DNA of 64,000 nt from Bacteroidota bacterium (GTDB lineage Bacteria; Bacteroidota; Bacteroidia; AKYH767-A; 2013-40CM-41-45). The stretch spans positions 1 to 64,000 of the forward strand of contig SHNE01000049.1 in NCBI GenBank assembly GCA_004295015.1, read 5' to 3'. The notes beneath the pieces were generated by a model that searched no databases, had not been told where the DNA came from, and was given only the letters and a program-made list of their open reading frames with translations. Both the position numbers and the translations under genes were made by a program. Numbering within the stretch: position 1 is the first letter of the stretch; the number at the start of each line of letters is the position of its first letter. Shown piece after piece: positions 9,814 to 17,831 of the stretch.

Positions 9814-9881
9814 TTTAACTTTTTGAACGACATCCGCTGCGAAGGATTAGTTCCTGATAATGTTAAAGCTGCCTGAAATTT

Positions 9882-9947
9882 AAAAGAGTCAGTATCGGTT
9901 CGGACTTCAAGTAATTCTGAAGGCCTAAAACTGAAACTGACTCTTTT
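9882..9947. terminator. Bidirectional terminator between CotH gene and tRNA-Ser
   Basis: AAAAGAGTCAGT (9882-9893) is perfectly complementary to ACTGACTCTTTT (9936-9947). A weaker inner stem is formed by ACTTCA and TGAAGG. T-runs flank the stem on both strands, as expected between convergent transcripts. Confidence 0.75.
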
Positions 9948-9951
9948 TGTG

Positions 9952-10034
9952 CGGAGAAGGAGGGATTCGAACCCCCGGACCGTGAGGTCAACGGTTTTCA
10001 AGACCGCCGCGATCGACCACTCTGCCACTTCTCC
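9952..10034 (-). tRNA. tRNA-Ser(UGA)
   Basis: The reverse strand folds into a class II cloverleaf. The acceptor is GGAGAAG / CTTCTCC with discriminator G. The D arm lies in GCAGAGTGGTCGATCGC, the anticodon loop CTTGAAA gives anticodon UGA, a long variable arm (GACCTCACGGTC) follows, and the T arm is GGGGGTTCGAATCCCTC. CCA is not encoded. An inverted repeat AATAGAA-ttc-TTCTATT lies just upstream, with no clear promoter match. Confidence 0.95.
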
Positions 10035-10160
10035 GGCGGCGAAATTAATAGAATTCTTCTATTTCAACGAATTTGATTTGAAAAATCTTTTTTATATCAC
10101 ACAATCAGACTTTTAAAGATTGGCCTCAATTGCTACATTGACCCACATTAGAGCAATTGT

Positions 10161-11450
10161 GTGAAAACTGAAAATATCCGTAGCCCATTCAACATTCTGG
10201 TCATAGTAGCCTCCTTGGGTTACTTCGTTGATATTTATGACCTGATCTTGTTCAACGTGGTGAAAAAGGAAAGCCTCGAGGCCTTGGGTTTGGCGGGTGT
10301 AAACTACGAGTCCAATGAAATATTTCTTTTTAACTGTCAGATGATTGGAATGCTGATAGGAGGGATACTTTGGGGTATCCTGGGCGATAAACGAGGGAGA
10401 TTGTCAGTTCTGTTTGGATCGATCTTACTTTATTCGGTCGCAAATATCATGAATGCTTATGTTCTTGATCTTCATTCCTATGCTGCCGTGCGTTTTTTTG
10501 CCGGTCTTGGACTGGCAGGAGAATTGGGAGCCGGAATTACTCTCGTAGTGGAAACGATGTCCAAAGAAACCCGTGGCTATGGAACAATGCTCATCGTCAC
10601 CTTTGGCGCATTAGGGGCGGTTTTTGCCTCCGTCGTGGGTAAAGAAGGAGCGTATTTTGCTCAACTCACCAATCAATGGCTGGGAACATCCTATGTAGGT
10701 TGGCAGATGGCATATATTGTCGGTGGGCTTCTCGGCTTATTTTTATTGTTACTTCGGATTGGCACCTATGAATCCGGAATGTACAAAAGATTAACAGCAT
10801 CAGGGAAGACCGGCAGAGGGAATCTTTTAATTCTCATTCAGAAAAAAGACACATTTATACGTTACGTTAGTTGCATTTTAATTGGCTTGCCCATCTGGTA
10901 TATCATTGGGGTGTTGATAGCCCTTTGTGTTGGTCTCACTCATGAGATGGGAATTGAAGGTGCTATAACCGGTACCGCTATCATGTATGCCTATATAGGC
11001 CTGTCCGTTGGTGATTTATTGAGCGGGTTGATTAGTCAGTTTTTTAAAACACGAAAAAAAGTCATCCTGGGCTATATAATTTGCTCTGTATTATTGACTG
11101 CGATATTTTTATTTCCTCCCTCTTTATCATTGGATTGGTTTTATATCATGTGTTTTCTCCTTGGAACAGCTACCGGCTACTGGGCATTGTTCGTGACGAT
11201 CGCATCAGAACAATTTGGTACTAATATCCGATCTACTGTTACGAATACTGTTCCCAATTTTGTGCGGGGCTCAGTTGTTCTGATTACCTTGTTGTACAAA
11301 TCACTTGAGCCGGTATTTGCAAGTTCGAATTCACCAAAAGTATTAAGCGCAGGAATTGTCGGATTAATTTGTTTTGGCCTTGCTACGTATGGTCTGTTCA
11401 ATGTAAGAGATACATTTAACAAGGACCTCAATTATATCGAGGAGTGTTAA
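10161..11450 (+). CDS. MFS transporter
   Basis: This 429-residue integral membrane protein has about 12 hydrophobic segments in two halves. The MFS loop 2-3 signature appears as GILGDKRGRLSVLFGS after helix 2, and RFFAGLGLAGELGAGITLVVE resembles helix 4 of the metabolite:H+ symporter (sugar/organic acid/betaine) subgroup. A Lys/Arg-rich loop (KTRKK, near 11049-11061) follows helix 8. It should move a small polar solute across the inner membrane with protons; the substrate is unknown. The start is GTG at 10161, because no ATG occurs before the second helix and the GTG start keeps helix 1. The small CoA-binding gene follows 34 bases later. Confidence 0.85.
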   Translation: MKTENIRSPFNILVIVASLGYFVDIYDLILFNVVKKESLEALGLAGVNYESNEIFLFNCQMIGMLIGGILWGILGDKRGRLSVLFGSILLYSVANIMNAYVLDLHSYAAVRFFAGLGLAGELGAGITLVVETMSKETRGYGTMLIVTFGALGAVFASVVGKEGAYFAQLTNQWLGTSYVGWQMAYIVGGLLGLFLLLLRIGTYESGMYKRLTASGKTGRGNLLILIQKKDTFIRYVSCILIGLPIWYIIGVLIALCVGLTHEMGIEGAITGTAIMYAYIGLSVGDLLSGLISQFFKTRKKVILGYIICSVLLTAIFLFPPSLSLDWFYIMCFLLGTATGYWALFVTIASEQFGTNIRSTVTNTVPNFVRGSVVLITLLYKSLEPVFASSNSPKVLSAGIVGLICFGLATYGLFNVRDTFNKDLNYIEEC

Positions 11451-11484
11451 TTTACCTGCCGCTCGCATTAAGAATTTTAAATCT

Positions 11485-11856
11485 ATGGAGATGTCTGCAC
11501 TCACAGTTGTAATAGGAGCATCCGAAAGCCCTTCACGTTATTCAAATAAGGCGATCCATGCTTTACGCAAACACGATTTACCTGTTATGGCAATAGGAAA
11601 ACGTCCCGGTATGGTTGCGGATGTAGAAATTCAAACCGGTAAACCGAAAGCGACAACGCAGGTGGACACAGTGACGATGTATCTCTCTGAAGAAAACCAA
11701 GAAGATATGATTGACTATATTCTTTCTTTAAAACCACGAAGAATAATTTTTAATCCCGGTGCTGAGAACGAACACTTCGCAAGTTTGGCAAGCAAGAAAG
11801 GAGTAAAGACGGTAGAAGCTTGCACACTTGTAATGCTCTCTACAGGGCAATACTGA
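11485..11856 (+). CDS. CoA-binding domain protein
   Basis: This 123-residue protein is a stand-alone Rossmann-type CoA-binding domain of the YccU class. VVIGASESPSRYSNKAIHALRKHD is the nucleotide-binding turn. It is followed by PVMAIGKRPG, the central strand VDTVTMYLS, the helix QEDMIDYILSLKPRRIIFNPGAEN and the terminal VEACTLVML. The family's function is not settled; it resembles the CoA-binding part of succinyl-CoA synthetase. ATG at 11491 is an alternative start two codons in. The gene converges with rplS across a terminator. Confidence 0.85.
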   Translation: MEMSALTVVIGASESPSRYSNKAIHALRKHDLPVMAIGKRPGMVADVEIQTGKPKATTQVDTVTMYLSEENQEDMIDYILSLKPRRIIFNPGAENEHFASLASKKGVKTVEACTLVMLSTGQY

Positions 11857-11868
11857 AGGTATACAAAT

Positions 11869-11899
11869 AAAAAAGCTCTCTGTCGGGAGACGGAGAGCT
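11869..11899 (-). terminator. Rho-independent terminator after rplS
   Basis: AGCTCTCTGTC (11874-11884) pairs with GACGGAGAGCT (11889-11899) with one wobble and a four-base loop. On the minus strand the stem is followed by a run of T (AAAAA at 11869-11873 on the plus strand), 26 bases after the rplS stop. Confidence 0.75.
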
Positions 11900-11924
11900 G
11901 TACTGAGAAAAGTAAAATTCCTTT

Positions 11925-12272
11925 TTAGGATTTCTTTTCCTCGATTCTTGCTTTCTTTCCTGAGATATTACGCAGGTAGAAAATTCTTGCACGACGCACA
12001 ATTCCTCGTTTGTCAACAACAACTTTATCAATTTTTGGTGAGAAGAGTGGGAATATTCTTTCCACACCAACACCATTTGAAATCTTTCTTACCGTGAATG
12101 TTTGTGTAACACCACTTCCTTTGCGCTGAAGCACAACTCCCTGGTATTGCTGAATACGCTCCTTCGTTCCCTCAATAATTTTGTAGTGTACTGTAACAGT
12201 ATCGCCGGCTTTAAAGGTAGGCAGCTCGCGGTTTTCAACAATTGCGTTCGTAGCAACTTTTACTAAATCCAT
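11925..12272 (-). CDS. rplS: Large ribosomal subunit protein bL19
   Basis: This 115-residue protein is bL19, which sits at the 30S-50S interface. Visible family features are [13 protein letters not shown], the [14 protein letters not shown] loop, [22 protein letters not shown] and [19 protein letters not shown]. The frame extends upstream to 12326, but the start is set at ATG 12272 (MDLVKV), which gives the usual bL19 N-terminus. A TAnnTTTG promoter element lies 44-51 bases upstream, between trmD and rplS, so it probably has its own promoter in addition to any read-through from trmD. Confidence 0.97.
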   Translation of the reverse strand: MDLVKVATNAIVENRELPTFKAGDTVTVHYKIIEGTKERIQQYQGVVLQRKGSGVTQTFTVRKISNGVGVERIFPLFSPKIDKVVVDKRGIVRRARIFYLRNISGKKARIEEKKS

Positions 12273-12315
12273 GATTATCAGTATTTTCGACTCGGGACAA
12301 TCCTGAATCGGGATG

Positions 12316-12323
12316 CAAATATA
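12316..12323 (-). promoter_or_regulatory. Bacteroidota -7 element for rplS
   Basis: The minus strand reads TATATTTG, an exact match to TAnnTTTG. It lies in the 77-base gap between trmD and rplS. No good -33 TTTG occurs at the standard 19-21 base spacing; the nearest TTG is 23 bases away. Confidence 0.55.
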
Positions 12324-12349
12324 CAATTAATACCAATTAAAAAAAGCAA

Positions 12350-13042
12350 TTATTCCTCTTTTTTATCCTCATTAAGCATATTTGGACGTTTTTTTTGTGT
12401 CCTCAAAACTGACTGTTCATGGCGCCATTTGTCGATTTCACCTGAATTACCTGAAAGCAGGACATCCGGAACCTTCAAACCCCTGAATTCTGCAGGCCGC
12501 GTATAAGCCGGCGGCGCCAATAAATCATCTTGAAAGGAATCAGAGAGGGCAGAGGTTTCATCATTAAGAACTCCGGGGATTAAACGAATAATCGCATCAC
12601 AGATAACGGCTGCTGCCAGCTCTCCTCCGGATAATACAAAGTTACCTATGGAGATTTCACGGGTGACAAAGTGATCCCGAATGCGCTCATCAATTCCTTT
12701 ATAATGACCGCATAGAAATAAGAGATTCTTTTGCATTGACATCCTGTTCGCTATTTTTTGATCGAACATCTCGCCATCAGTGCTAAGGTAGATGATGTCT
12801 TCGTATACTCTTTCGGATTTCAATTTTTCCAGACAAAGAACAATGGGTTCAATCATCATCACCATTCCGGCTCCTCCGCCATAGGGTGCATCATCAACGC
12901 TTTTATGCTTGTTTGTCGCATAATCACGAATGTTGTGAATATGTATTTCTACGTGTCCCTTGTTTTGAGCGCGTTTAAGTATTGAATGGGCAAAGGGGCT
13001 TTCCAATAAATCGGGTACAACACTCAGTATGTCGATGCGCAT
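12350..13042 (-). CDS. trmD: tRNA (guanine(37)-N1)-methyltransferase
   Basis: This 230-residue enzyme methylates N1 of G37 in tRNAs that read CNN codons, using S-adenosylmethionine in a trefoil-knot (SPOUT) fold. Diagnostic parts are [68 protein letters not shown] and [15 protein letters not shown]. It lies just upstream of rplS, as in many bacteria (rpsP-rimM-trmD-rplS in E. coli). rpsP and rimM are not here; a coiled-coil protein gene lies 53 bases upstream instead. Confidence 0.97.
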   Translation of the reverse strand: MRIDILSVVPDLLESPFAHSILKRAQNKGHVEIHIHNIRDYATNKHKSVDDAPYGGGAGMVMMIEPIVLCLEKLKSERVYEDIIYLSTDGEMFDQKIANRMSMQKNLLFLCGHYKGIDERIRDHFVTREISIGNFVLSGGELAAAVICDAIIRLIPGVLNDETSALSDSFQDDLLAPPAYTRPAEFRGLKVPDVLLSGNSGEIDKWRHEQSVLRTQKKRPNMLNEDKKEE

Positions 13043-13095
13043 GCAGATTCTCTCCCAGGTTGCAATTGATGTGAATTAATTATTTTCTTCAGGAA

Positions 13096-14010
13096 TCAAC
13101 GGATATTATTTAATAAATCTTCCATCCGCTTAACTGATTCTTTCTGTAATTTCAGTTCTTCTTTTTTTTCCGGAATAAATTTGTTCTTGTTTTTATCAAT
13201 GGCTTTCTCATTGCTTTTTATTTGATCTTCCATTTTGTCAATTTTACGATTAGCCTTTTCTATTTTCCTGGTCACATTCTTTTTTTCTTTTTCAAGTTCC
13301 TTGAGTCTTTTCTCATCAACTTTCCGCGCTTCCGGTGAACCGGAAAATGTTGTTAACAATTGTTTCTGTTTAAGAACTTCTGACGTGGTGAACTCTTCCT
13401 GTGTCCTCAGTGTTTTGATATCATCTTTCTGTCTGTCAATTTCACGGTTACATTTCTTGATTTGATTTTCAGAACTGCTGATATTCTTCTCAAGGCTTTT
13501 CAATTCTTTTTCCAGATTTCTGAGTTTTTTGTTTTCATCCTTCAGTAAACCACTAACTCCATCCTTATAGGCGAAAATGGCAAAGTTGCGTACCAGTAAT
13601 TTTGCGGAGGCTGACTTTTCTTCATTCTTTGCGCTGGAAATGAATACCGAATCTGAGCCCGAAAAAAAGGCAGATAAATAGGCGCGTCCCTCAGCGTCTT
13701 TAAATGCCGCATAGACATTCATTGCATCACCACCTAAAGATTTTAAAACTGCATTTCGCAGAACCATTTCATTGTATTCTTTCTTTACTGAAGATTTGGT
13801 CTCATCCTTCATGAATTTTTTCCAAAGCTTCTCTGCGGATGCAGCTGAATTTTTTGGGATGATTATCTGGAAACCGTTTTGCTTCCCTTGGCTCATAGTT
13901 TCTACAGATTCAGTGATTTGTAATGAATCCTGAGCAGCGGAGTGAAAAGGGGCTAAGGAGAAGAGTGAAAAAAGGAAAATTAATGAAGTAAAGGTGTGTA
14001 GTTTTTTCAT
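13096..14010 (-). CDS. Secreted coiled-coil protein of unknown function
   Basis: This 304-residue protein has a signal peptide (to about HSAAQ, residue 27). A mixed alpha/beta domain spans about 40-155 (QIIIPKNSA, LGGDAMNVYAAFKD, SAFFSGSDSVFIS). From about residue 160 to the end there is a long, highly charged coiled coil of Lys/Glu heptads (LEKELKSLEKNISSSE and similar). It resembles hypothetical periplasmic proteins of Bacteroidota but I cannot name a family. It lies upstream of trmD on the same strand. Confidence 0.75.
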   Translation of the reverse strand: MKKLHTFTSLIFLFSLFSLAPFHSAAQDSLQITESVETMSQGKQNGFQIIIPKNSAASAEKLWKKFMKDETKSSVKKEYNEMVLRNAVLKSLGGDAMNVYAAFKDAEGRAYLSAFFSGSDSVFISSAKNEEKSASAKLLVRNFAIFAYKDGVSGLLKDENKKLRNLEKELKSLEKNISSSENQIKKCNREIDRQKDDIKTLRTQEEFTTSEVLKQKQLLTTFSGSPEARKVDEKRLKELEKEKKNVTRKIEKANRKIDKMEDQIKSNEKAIDKNKNKFIPEKKEELKLQKESVKRMEDLLNNIR

Positions 14011-14314
14011 ATATTTTATTTTTGTAAAGGTGAGGAATTATCCCAAATCATTTTTTAAAGATTCCGGAAATTCAATAAGCTAAAATTCAGAATTTTCTGG
14101 AACTGCAGAATGATAAGTTCAGTTGATTTTGGTGATTCTAATCATCGTTCAGGGCTCTTGTTCAGGCTATGTTTGTCAACCATTTGGGACTTGATTTTGG
14201 AGTTCCTGAAAGGTCGAGTACCTTGTCTAATACCTTTAAAATAGTTAAAATAATTCGAAAAATCAATAAATATTGCCAATTACTCGTGTAAAAGTTCCTG
14301 TTAAATAATTTATT

Positions 14315-14337
14315 TTATTTAGAATCATTCTAAATAA
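14315..14337. promoter_or_regulatory. Fur/PerR-like palindromic operator
   Basis: TTATTTAGAAT (14315-14325), C (14326) and ATTCTAAATAA (14327-14337) form a perfect 11-1-11 inverted repeat. ATTCT (14327-14331) also pairs with AGAAT (14337-14341), making an overlapping array of half-sites like Fur-family boxes. It sits immediately upstream of the -7 element, where a bound repressor would block RNA polymerase. Assignment to the Fur family is inferred from shape only. Confidence 0.55.
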
Positions 14338-14341
14338 GAAT

Positions 14342-14349
14342 TATCTTTG
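14342..14349 (+). promoter_or_regulatory. Bacteroidota -7 element of the orphan response regulator
   Basis: TATCTTTG matches TAnnTTTG exactly. The first ATG (14355) is only five bases downstream and the second in-frame ATG is at 14364, so the transcript would be leaderless or nearly so. The -33 region is covered by the palindrome. Confidence 0.6.
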
Positions 14350-14354
14350 ACCTC

Positions 14355-15023
14355 ATGCAAAAAATGAAAATACTCCTTGCTGATGCTCATATCCTAACGC
14401 GTAGAGGGATTAAATGTGTGTTGTCTGAATTGGACGGCTTTGAAATAAGCGCTGAGGCAAATAACAGTGATGAACTCTTTGAAAGTATTCTGCTTTTTAG
14501 TCCTGATATACTAATCATCGACTTCCATATACCCGGGCACTTTTGTATTGATGACATCAGAAAAGTGAGAAAAAATCATCCTGAAATAAAAGTTTTTATT
14601 ATTTCTACAAACAAAGCAAAACAAGACGTAATCAAACTTTTTGATTTACAAATTTCATCTTACCTTTTAAAAGAATGTGACGAAGAAGAAATTATCGATG
14701 CCCTTCATGCTGTGGTGAGGGGAGAGAAGTTTTTCTGTGGAAAAGTAATGGATGCAGTCCTTGAATATGGTCATCAGGCTTGTCCTCCTGATGCTGAATG
14801 TGATCATTGTAAAGCCATTTCTCTCAGCAATCGTGAGATTGAAATTATAAAGCTGATAGCTGAAGGATTGACAACAAAGGATATCGCCAAGAAAATTCAT
14901 CTCAGCTTTTTTACTGTTGCAACCCACCGAAAAAATATTTTTAAAAAACTGCAAATCAGGAATTCTCCGGAACTCATTAGCTACGCATTGAAAGAGGGAA
15001 TAATTAGTCAGCAAGTCGCTTAA
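14355..15023 (+). CDS. NarL/LuxR-type response regulator with a His/Cys cluster in the linker
   Basis: This 222-residue protein has a receiver domain (1-125) and a LuxR-type HTH (about 155-215: LSNREIEIIKLIAEGLTTKDIAKKI ... TVATHRKNIFKKL). Phosphoacceptor Asp56 (LIIDFHIPG), Ser84 and Lys106 are present. The acidic pocket reads LLADAH, so the usual second Asp (ADDH) is Ala. The linker holds His140, Cys143, Cys149 and Cys152, spaced like a metal or redox site. No histidine kinase is adjacent, so it is an orphan. Starts at 14355 or 14364 are both possible. The palindrome over its promoter suggests metal- or stress-responsive control. Confidence 0.9.
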   Translation: MQKMKILLADAHILTRRGIKCVLSELDGFEISAEANNSDELFESILLFSPDILIIDFHIPGHFCIDDIRKVRKNHPEIKVFIISTNKAKQDVIKLFDLQISSYLLKECDEEEIIDALHAVVRGEKFFCGKVMDAVLEYGHQACPPDAECDHCKAISLSNREIEIIKLIAEGLTTKDIAKKIHLSFFTVATHRKNIFKKLQIRNSPELISYALKEGIISQQVA

Positions 15024-15089
15024 TTTAATCGCGATATAGGCAAATCAGACCGATTAAAGAACATCTCAATTTGATATGCTGATTTGGCT

Positions 15090-15097
15090 TACCTTTG
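15090..15097 (+). promoter_or_regulatory. Bacteroidota -7 element of the dehydrogenase gene
   Basis: TACCTTTG matches TAnnTTTG exactly, 16 bases upstream of the ATG at 15114. A TTTG at 15070-15073 is the nearest -33-like element, at a somewhat short spacing of 16 bases. Confidence 0.6.
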
Positions 15098-15113
15098 CGT
15101 TTTAAAAGAATTT

Positions 15114-16334
15114 ATGAGCAAAATCAAGTTGGGGATTATCAGGGAGGAAAAAGTTCCACATGATAAAAGAGTTCCATTTATTCCGGAACAGTGTGCACAA
15201 ATTAAAAAAGAATTTCCCCATGTGGAATTGGTTGTACAGCCAAGTGATTGGCGCGGATTTACACAAGCCGAATACGAAGCGAAAGGGATAACAATTCAGG
15301 AAGACCTGAGTGATTGCGATATTTTAATGGGAATCAAAGAAGTTCCAATTGATAAACTTATTGCATCCAAGACATACGTTTTTTTTTCGCACACGATTAA
15401 AAAGCAGGCCCATAACCGGAAATTATTACAGGCATTACTTGCCAGGAACATCCGGATGGTTGATTACGAATGTCTTGTTGATAAGAATGAAAATCGGATC
15501 ATTGGTTTCGGGCGCTATGCAGGTATTGTAGGAGCTTATAATGGGATTATGGCTTATGGTTTGAGGTATGGTTTGTTCAAATTAAAACCTGCTCATCTTT
15601 GCCACGATAAAAAAGAAATTTTTCAGGAGCTAAAAAATATTAATCTTCCAAACATTAAAATTGTCATAACCGGAGGTGGGAGAGTTGCTAATGGAGCATG
15701 TGAAACAATGGGAGCCATGAACCTTCGTAAAGTAACTCCATACGAATTCCTCAATTATACTTTCCGCGAGCCTGTGTACACCCAGTTGCATTCAGAAGAT
15801 TATTATGAGGCAAAAGATAAATCTCCATATAGTTCCTGGGATTTTCATCACAACCCGGCATCGTACAGGTGTTACTTCAGTGATCCAAACTCTTTTGCCA
15901 CAGTCACCGATCTTCTGATCCATTGCACTTTCTGGGATCCTCGAGCAGACATTTTGTTTTCTAAAACAAGAATGCGCGACCCTGATTTTAGAATCAGTGT
16001 AATAGCCGATGTTACTTGTGATTTAAATGGAAGTATACCATCTACGACGAAATCATCCACTATAGAAGATAAATTTTATGGTTATGATCCGATGACTGAA
16101 GAAATTGTTGAACCTTTCTTACCGAATGCCATCTTTGTTATGGCTGTGGATAATCTCCCTTGTGAATTACCCCGTGATGCATCGGATGGTTTTGGAAAAC
16201 ATTTACTTGAAAGGGTATTGCCGGCATTGGTCACTGAAGATGTCGATGGGCTTATTGATCGTGCTACTATTGTTGCAGGAGGTAAGCTTAAAGCCCGCTT
16301 TGAATATTTAAAAGATTTTGTCAAAGAGGCCTGA
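15114..16334 (+). CDS. Saccharopine/alanine dehydrogenase-family NAD(P)-dependent enzyme
   Basis: This 406-residue protein matches the AlaDh/PNT superfamily. The N-terminal domain begins KLGIIREEKVPHDKRVPFIPEQC, with Lys and Arg residues typical of substrate binding. Further motifs are MGIKEVP and YVFFSHTIKKQ. The Rossmann dinucleotide loop reads IVITGGGRVANGA (near residue 190). The C-terminal part ISVIADVTCDLNGSIPST resembles lysine-forming saccharopine dehydrogenases. Substrate (alanine, lysine/saccharopine or another amino acid) is not certain. ATG at 15114 is preferred over the upstream frame start at 15084 because it fits the promoter at 15090 and the family N-terminus. Confidence 0.85.
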   Translation: MSKIKLGIIREEKVPHDKRVPFIPEQCAQIKKEFPHVELVVQPSDWRGFTQAEYEAKGITIQEDLSDCDILMGIKEVPIDKLIASKTYVFFSHTIKKQAHNRKLLQALLARNIRMVDYECLVDKNENRIIGFGRYAGIVGAYNGIMAYGLRYGLFKLKPAHLCHDKKEIFQELKNINLPNIKIVITGGGRVANGACETMGAMNLRKVTPYEFLNYTFREPVYTQLHSEDYYEAKDKSPYSSWDFHHNPASYRCYFSDPNSFATVTDLLIHCTFWDPRADILFSKTRMRDPDFRISVIADVTCDLNGSIPSTTKSSTIEDKFYGYDPMTEEIVEPFLPNAIFVMAVDNLPCELPRDASDGFGKHLLERVLPALVTEDVDGLIDRATIVAGGKLKARFEYLKDFVKEA

Positions 16335-16778
16335 GAATTTAGCTGCGACAATTAATCTAATAAAAATGGCGTACCCGTCTGCGATTCGGATACGCCGTTC
16401 ATGTGTGAAAAGTTTTCGTAAAGTTTATTTTGAGTATAAAGACATCCAATTGATTAAGCTAGGTCAAAGGTTCAGATTATATCAGCATCTGTCAACGTGG
16501 TTTCGAGGTGAACTTATAGTGGTTTCGGGGACAGATTAAAATTCTCCTCCTTTTGATGTTTTTTGAATGCCTGATTTTCCGGATCGTTACGCTTTTTTTT
16601 TATTCAAATGGTCTTAAAGCAGTGCCGGCTATGTGCAGATATTTCTTGAGCTGATTTTTTCAGATCAATCGCCTTTCGATATTCTTCCTTTGTTTTTCAA
16701 ATAACTATTTGTGTATATGCGAATCCTTGACTACTTTGCTTTTAAATATAAATTCTTGAAACTTTTTAACTTAAGATT
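16335..16778. other. Intergenic region after the dehydrogenase gene
   Basis: These 444 bases show no convincing gene; a 73-codon frame at 16318-16539 overlaps the previous gene and runs through a hairpin. The first part holds the hairpin at 16365-16399. The rest is T-rich with no clear promoter element before the 106-residue gene at 16779. Confidence 0.45.
16365..16399 (+). terminator. Hairpin after the dehydrogenase gene, possible terminator
   Basis: GGCGTACCCG (16368-16377) pairs with CGGATACGCC (16387-16396) with one mismatch, extended by A/T pairs. An A-run precedes the stem but no strong T-run follows it on the plus strand, so termination is uncertain. Confidence 0.4.
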
Positions 16779-17099
16779 ATGGCATTTACAGGAAATGAAA
16801 ATCACGACATCAGTTTTGACGACGCAGCAAAGCTGACATTACGTTATAGAGAAAAGGCTGGAAGTGAGGCCCGCAAGGGAGGATTTTTCGGCCGCAAAGC
16901 TATTCAAGATCTGCTTGAGCAAGACGATTGTGTAGGTATTCGATACTACTATGGACTTGATGATAACGATGAACAAGTTTTGGTATTGGTAGGTACTAAT
17001 GCTGATGAGAACGACCTTGTTGGATCTACCTTTCTGGCCTTTGAAAATGCAGTTTTCTGCCCTCCGACTTGTGGTGAGGATAATGTATTAAATAGCTGA
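16779..17099 (+). CDS. Conserved small protein, 106 residues
   Basis: A soluble acidic protein with no signal peptide. Notable segments are ISFDDAAKLTLRYREKAG, GGFFGRKAIQDLLEQDDCVGIRYYYG, QVLVLVGTNADENDL and the C-terminal CPPTCG. I have seen similar small hypothetical proteins in Bacteroidota with the same order of segments, but they have no assigned function. The two closing cysteines resemble half of a metal-binding knuckle. The ATG start is clear. It lies 90 bases upstream of the membrane protein gene on the same strand. Confidence 0.75.
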   Translation: MAFTGNENHDISFDDAAKLTLRYREKAGSEARKGGFFGRKAIQDLLEQDDCVGIRYYYGLDDNDEQVLVLVGTNADENDLVGSTFLAFENAVFCPPTCGEDNVLNS

Positions 17100-17189
17100 A
17101 ATTTGTAAAAGGCAATTTTTATTCTATTGTGTATATAGAGTCTCCTGAGGGATCATTCGATTCCTTGTCTCTGCTAAATAACTTTTGAA

Positions 17190-17831
17190 TTGATATCCAT
17201 CCTCGATTACGCTGCTATATTTTCAATACTTATTCCGGCCCTATGTGCTGTAGTTTATTACAAATCATTTCCTTTTCCGTTGAAATTGCTCACCGTAGTT
17301 CTTGTTTTTGCAAGTTCTGTCGATTTGTGGTGTACCTATGCATCGTGGTATAAAATACGCACCTACCCGGTGCAAAATTTTTATGGCATTTTTGAAACAG
17401 TACTTTTAGCCTTAATGTTGTATATCTGGAAAAATGCCAGGTGGTATCGGGCTACGGCTATTATGCTTGTAGCCATTTATGTGTTCTGCTGGTTTTACTA
17501 CATTTTCGCTCTGGGAATAGATTCCTTTTCCGGAGTTTCAAACACTGTAAAGTCCATCTTTATGATGATCTTATTGGCAGGGGTGCTTATCGATATTAGT
17601 TTCGATGATCGTATCCCGGTGTATAAAAATTATAAATTTTGGATTAGTGCTTCTTTATTATTCTACTTTTCGATAGGGGTTGTACTGTGGTCCACTGCAT
17701 TCTTGCCGATAGGAGACAACGTGGTTCAATCTTATTCCTGGAATATTCATGTATTTATAAGCATTTTCACGAACTTAATGATCACATACGGACTTATCAC
17801 CTTTGTGCGATGGAAAGCTATCTATGTTTGA
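17190..17831 (+). CDS. Multi-pass membrane protein of unknown function
   Basis: This 213-residue protein consists mostly of six or seven hydrophobic segments (IFSILIPALCAVVYY, LTVVLVFASSVDLWC, GIFETVLLALMLYIW, AIMLVAIYVFCWFYYIF, SIFMMILLAGVLIDI, FWISASLLFYFSIGVVLW, HVFISIFTNLMITYGLI). It has no recognisable family motif. It begins with TTG at 17190; no in-frame ATG lies before the first membrane segment. Small membrane proteins of this size often sit near two-component genes in Bacteroidota. The histidine kinase follows here, but 484 bases downstream beyond a candidate repeat. Confidence 0.7.
   Translation: MISILDYAAIFSILIPALCAVVYYKSFPFPLKLLTVVLVFASSVDLWCTYASWYKIRTYPVQNFYGIFETVLLALMLYIWKNARWYRATAIMLVAIYVFCWFYYIFALGIDSFSGVSNTVKSIFMMILLAGVLIDISFDDRIPVYKNYKFWISASLLFYFSIGVVLWSTAFLPIGDNVVQSYSWNIHVFISIFTNLMITYGLITFVRWKAIYV

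Larger units (their letters stand above)
14011..14354. other. Regulatory intergenic region upstream of the orphan response regulator
   Basis: These 344 AT-rich bases separate two divergent genes. No gene is visible. The right end holds a perfect 11-1-11 palindrome and a TAnnTTTG promoter (separate entries). The left part, upstream of the coiled-coil gene, shows no clear promoter match. Confidence 0.5.

Noticed and set aside
9765-10028. 87-codon minus-strand frame covering the tRNA-Ser region
   Set aside because: Its first residues are a translation of the tRNA gene itself (MAEWSIAAVLKTVDLTVRGFESLLLRT is a well-known artefact of tRNA-Ser).
16318-16539. 73-codon plus-strand frame after the dehydrogenase gene
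   Set aside because: It overlaps the end of the dehydrogenase gene, runs through a hairpin, has no recognisable features and no promoter or ribosome site.
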